Source: an uncultured Clostridia bacterium
GTDB taxonomy: Bacteria > Bacillota > Clostridia > TANB77 > CAG-508
Reading direction: 5' to 3'
Length of the DNA stretch: 19,595 nucleotides
Assembly (NCBI GenBank): GCA_947630255.1
Contig: CANRGU010000012.1
Location: forward strand, 1-19,595
The translations under genes and the position numbers were made by a program. Numbering within the stretch: position 1 is the first letter of the stretch; every line of letters starts with the position of its first letter. Shown here piece after piece: positions 16,753 to 19,595 of the stretch. The notes beneath the pieces were generated by a model that had not been told where the DNA came from, ran no database searches, and saw only the letters and a list, made by a program, of their open reading frames with translations.

Positions 16753-17745
16753 ATGAAAAAATATAAATTAGCATTGGTTGGGGCAACTGGTTTAGTTGGT
16801 ATAACAGCGCGCAAAGTTTTAGAAGAAAAGAATTTGCCTATATCTGAATATGTGTTTTTTTCTTCATATAAATCTGCTGGTACAAAAATTAATTTTATGG
16901 GAAAAGAATATTCTGTTAGAGAACTTACTGAAAATTCATTTGATGAAGGATTTGATTTTGCTATATTTTCAGCAGGTGGAGAAACTTCTAAAAAATACTC
17001 TCCTATTGCAGCATCTAAAGGATGCATAGTTGTTGATAATAGTAGTGCTTTTAGGATGGATAAAAATGTTCCTTTGGTAGTTCCAGAAGTTAATCCAGAC
17101 GATTTAAAATGGAATAATGGGATAATTGCAAATCCTAATTGTTCTACAATTCAAGCTGTTGTTCCATTAAAACCTTTAGATGATAAATATACAATAAAAA
17201 GAGTTGTTTATTCAACATATCAAGCTGTATCTGGCGCTGGTAAATCAGGCGTTGATGATTTAGAAAATGGCATTAAAGGTATGCCACCTAAAAAATTTCC
17301 ATATCCTATTGCAAATAATTGCTTGCCACATATAGATGTTTTTGAAGAAAATGGTTATACCAAAGAAGAAATTAAAATGATTAATGAAACTAGAAAAATT
17401 TTAGGAAGACCTGATTTAAGAGTCACTGCAACAACAGTTAGAGTTCCTGTACTTAACTCACATAGTGAATCTATAAATGTTGAATTTGAAAATGATTTTG
17501 ATTTAGATGAGCTAAAACAATTATTAAAAAATAGTCCTGGTATAATATTACAAGATGATCCAAGTAAAAATATATATCCACTGGCCCAAAATGCAAATGG
17601 TCATGATGAAGTATATGTTGGAAGAATTAGAAGAGATGAAAGTGTCCCTTATGGAATAAATATGTGGGTAGTTGCTGATAACATAAGAAAAGGTGCTGCT
17701 AGTAATGCAATACAAATTGTAGAAAAATTAATTGAAATGGCATAA
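16753..17745 (+). CDS. asd: Aspartate-semialdehyde dehydrogenase
   Basis: The 330-residue enzyme reduces aspartyl phosphate to aspartate semialdehyde with NADPH, the branch point toward diaminopimelate/lysine and threonine/methionine. The nucleotide-binding GATGLVG is at about 10-16, the catalytic cysteine lies in NPNCSTIQ (Cys130), and AVSGAGKSGVDDL and the RVPVLNSHSES block with the conserved His follow. I chose the ATG at 16753, eight bases after AAGGAG; the in-frame GTG at 16744 lies in that site. It is followed by dapA and dapB on the same strand, consistent with a diaminopimelate pathway cluster, but a terminator and a likely new promoter separate it from dapA. Confidence 0.96.
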   Translation: MKKYKLALVGATGLVGITARKVLEEKNLPISEYVFFSSYKSAGTKINFMGKEYSVRELTENSFDEGFDFAIFSAGGETSKKYSPIAASKGCIVVDNSSAFRMDKNVPLVVPEVNPDDLKWNNGIIANPNCSTIQAVVPLKPLDDKYTIKRVVYSTYQAVSGAGKSGVDDLENGIKGMPPKKFPYPIANNCLPHIDVFEENGYTKEEIKMINETRKILGRPDLRVTATTVRVPVLNSHSESINVEFENDFDLDELKQLLKNSPGIILQDDPSKNIYPLAQNANGHDEVYVGRIRRDESVPYGINMWVVADNIRKGAASNAIQIVEKLIEMA

Positions 17746-17761
17746 TGCCATTTCTTTTTTT
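17734..17761 (+). terminator. Terminator after asd
   Basis: GAAATGGC-ATAAT-GCCATTTC forms an 8-bp stem followed by seven T. The asd stop codon lies in the loop. It partly uncouples asd from dapA; a TATAAT at 17774-17779 is a candidate -10 box for dapA. Confidence 0.85.
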
Positions 17762-17843
17762 ATACTTTTGTAATATAATATAAAAGTAAAAAATATAAAT
17801 ATGTTTTTTATTTTATTTTAAACTCTTAAGGAGTGAATTTTAT

Positions 17844-18735
17844 ATGAAAAAAGTTGTTTTTAAAGGCTGTGGAACAGCTATTATCACGCCATTTACTAAT
17901 GATGGTGTAAATTTTGAAGAATTTAAAAAGATGATTGAATTTCAAATTTCAGAAGGTGCTGATAGTATTATCGTTTGTGGTACTACAGGTGAATCTTCAA
18001 CAATGACTACAGAAGAAAAAAAGGAAACTATCAAATTTGCAATTGATGTAGCTGCAAAGAGAATTCCTATTATTGCAGGTACTGGCGGAAATTGCACAAA
18101 ATCTGCAATTGAAATGTCTAAATATGCAGAAAGTGTAGGAGCAGATGCCGTACTTGTTGTTACTCCATACTACAATAAAACTACTCAAGCTCGGACTTAT
18201 TGAACATTACAAAGCAATTGCTGAATCAATTAATATCCCTGTTATTTTATATAATGTACCTAGTAGAACAGGATTAAATATTGCTCCTGCAACTTGTTTA
18301 GAGCTTTCTAAAATAGATAATATTGTTGCAATAAAAGAAGCTAGTGGAAATATTTCACAAGTAGCTGAAATAGCAAATTTGTGCAAAGATAATCTTAATA
18401 TATATTCTGGTAATGATGATCAGGTCTTACCTATTCTTTCTCTTGGTGGATTAGGTGTCATATCAGTTCTTTCAAATGTAATTCCAAAAGATGTTCATAA
18501 TATGGTAAAAAAATTCTTTAATGGAGATATTGCAGGAGCAACTAAATTACAATTAGATACATTAAAATTAACATCTAGTCTATTTTCTGAGGTTAATCCT
18601 ATTCCTGTTAAAGCTGCATGTAATATGATAGGATTTAATGCAGGCCTTCCACGTTTGCCTTTAATTGAAATGAGCGATGCTGGAAAAGAAAAATTAAAAA
18701 ATGAAATGATAAATTACGGTATAAAACTTAAATAA
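17844..18735 (+). CDS. dapA: 4-hydroxy-tetrahydrodipicolinate synthase, read through one +1 shift at CGG
   Basis: Joined across the shift, the protein has 296 residues, normal for DapA. It condenses pyruvate and aspartate semialdehyde in the first step of the diaminopimelate pathway. Motifs are CGTTGESSTMT (about 45-55), TPYYNKTTQA (Tyr110), LYNVPSRTG (Tyr136) and VAIKEASGN with the Schiff-base Lys164. The upstream frame reads QARTY and stops at residue 119, before the catalytic lysine; skipping the C at 18192 gives QAGLIEHYK, the usual family sequence. AAGGAG lies nine bases before the start. Diaminopimelate is needed for the cell wall of such organisms and no second dapA is visible here, so a plain pseudogene is unlikely. 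Confidence 0.94.
18192..18195 (+). other. +1 frameshift site GCT-CGG-A (Ala-Gly)
   Basis: In-frame CGG in dapA with C at 18192. The zero frame stops two codons after the CGG. Skipping the C reads GGA (Gly117) and restores the catalytic half of the enzyme. Confidence 0.92.
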
Positions 18736-18771
18736 ATTGTAATTTGTGTAAAATTTAGGAGGGAAAAAACA

Positions 18772-19518
18772 ATGTTAAAAGTATTAATAAATGGAATAAA
18801 TGGTAGAATGGGACAAGAAGTTTTAAAACAAGTAGAAATTGCAGATGACTTAGAAGTATGTTGTGGAGTTGATAAATTTAATAATAATGAGACTAAATTC
18901 CCAATATATACTGATATTAATTTAATTGAAGAAACTCCTGATGTAATTATTGATTTTTCTGTTCCTGAGGCTAGTATGAATATACTTGAATTTGCTAAAA
19001 ATAAAAGGATACCTACTGTAATTGCTACTACTGGTTTTTCGGATGAAGAGTTGTCTATAATAAATCAATATTCTAAAGAATTACCTGTTTTCCGTTCTGG
19101 AAATATGTCTTATGAAATTAATATTATGGCAGAAATGGTTGCCAAACTTGCAACACAACTAAAGGATTCAGATATTGAAATAGTTGAAACTCATCATAGA
19201 AATAAAATTGATAGTCCTAGTGGTACTGCATTGATTCTTGCAGATAGCATTGATGAGGCTTTAAATAATGAAATGATTTATCAGTATAATAGACATAGTG
19301 TAAGACAAAAAAGACCAGATAAGGAAATTGGTATCCACTCTATAAGAGGTGGTACAGAAGTCGGAAAACATACTGTCCTTTTCTTAGGAGATAATGAAAC
19401 ATTAGAAATAACACACACAGTTACATCTAGAAGTATTTTTGCAAAAGGTGCTTTAAAAGCTGCTAGATTTTTAGTTAATCAAGAAAATGGTTTATACAAT
19501 ATGAAAGATTTGATTTAA
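18772..19518 (+). CDS. dapB: 4-hydroxy-tetrahydrodipicolinate reductase
   Basis: The 248-residue enzyme reduces the DapA product with NAD(P)H. The nucleotide-binding loop INGINGRMGQE is at about 6-16, the hinge block ATTGFSDEE follows at about 85-93, and the active-site block VETHHRNKIDSPSGTAL carries His141-His142 and Lys145. An AGGAGGG ribosome binding site precedes the ATG and the gene starts 36 bases after dapA, so both are probably one transcript. The gene is intact and contains no in-frame CGG. The last 77 bases of the window after its stop show no gene. Confidence 0.96.
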   Translation: MLKVLINGINGRMGQEVLKQVEIADDLEVCCGVDKFNNNETKFPIYTDINLIEETPDVIIDFSVPEASMNILEFAKNKRIPTVIATTGFSDEELSIINQYSKELPVFRSGNMSYEINIMAEMVAKLATQLKDSDIEIVETHHRNKIDSPSGTALILADSIDEALNNEMIYQYNRHSVRQKRPDKEIGIHSIRGGTEVGKHTVLFLGDNETLEITHTVTSRSIFAKGALKAARFLVNQENGLYNMKDLI

Positions 19519-19595
19519 TTTTGTTAAATTGTTGTTTGTTTAAATGTTTTTAAGTTAATTTAATTCGTAAAATAGTTTAAATATAATTTTTGAAA

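Noticed and set aside
940..18735. Reading the broken genes as ordinary pseudogenes
   Set aside because: Random decay would give insertions and deletions of different bases at different positions and stop codons. Here all seven events are the same base in front of the same kind of codon, and the sequence on both sides is otherwise intact.
940..18735. Random sequencing or assembly error
   Set aside because: Homopolymer errors, the usual cause of false frame breaks, are not involved: each site is a single C next to GG, and long A and T runs in the genes are undisturbed. A special systematic artefact cannot be fully excluded and is left as the main alternative.

Overview
The window comes from a very AT-rich, spore-forming member of the Clostridia, probably an uncultured gut-type lineage. 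This is inferred from the germination protease Gpr, a YtxC-like sporulation protein, strong AAGGAG ribosome binding sites, an S-box (SAM-I) riboswitch, and a surface protein with the pilin-like N-terminus common in uncultured Clostridia. I see 17 protein genes, one riboswitch and several hairpin terminators, and no tRNA, rRNA, CRISPR array or transposase.

Layout: (1) 160-2269, minus strand: a pilin-like surface protein followed by a divergent Lgt-family membrane protein. (2) 2378-6652: a glycan-storage cluster, with a GT4 glycosyltransferase and a YlbF-like protein on the minus strand, divergent from a lysine-rich DUF4912 protein and a GH57 branching enzyme. (3) 6757-8378, plus strand: YtxC-like and TraX-like genes. 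(4) 8385-14054, minus strand: gpr, recG, recD2 and a small membrane protein. (5) 14167-16386, minus strand: a Fic protein with an altered active site, then metK behind a SAM-I riboswitch. (6) 16753-19518, plus strand: asd, dapA and dapB of the lysine/diaminopimelate pathway.

The main discovery is a repeated coding irregularity. Six of the 17 genes (pilin-like protein, GH57 enzyme, gpr, recG, recD2 and dapA) are broken by a reading-frame change, and recD2 is broken twice. All seven breaks are the same event: one extra C directly in front of a conserved glycine GGN codon, so the upstream frame meets an in-frame CGG codon and runs into a stop within about ten codons. Skipping the C (a +1 shift, CGG-N read as C + GGN) restores a full-length protein of normal family size with its conserved motif intact in every case. 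I scanned all 17 genes by eye for CGG. These seven are the only in-frame CGG codons, while CGG in the other two frames (for example AAC-GGA, GTC-GGA, ACG-GGT) occurs about two dozen times with no frame disturbance. The other CGN arginine codons (CGT, CGC, CGA) are used normally. This suggests that CGG has lost its arginine meaning and acts as a +1 frameshift signal decoded as glycine, through a missing tRNA-Arg(CCG) or a tRNA-Gly that reads four bases. A systematic sequence artefact is the main alternative and cannot be excluded from one sequence.
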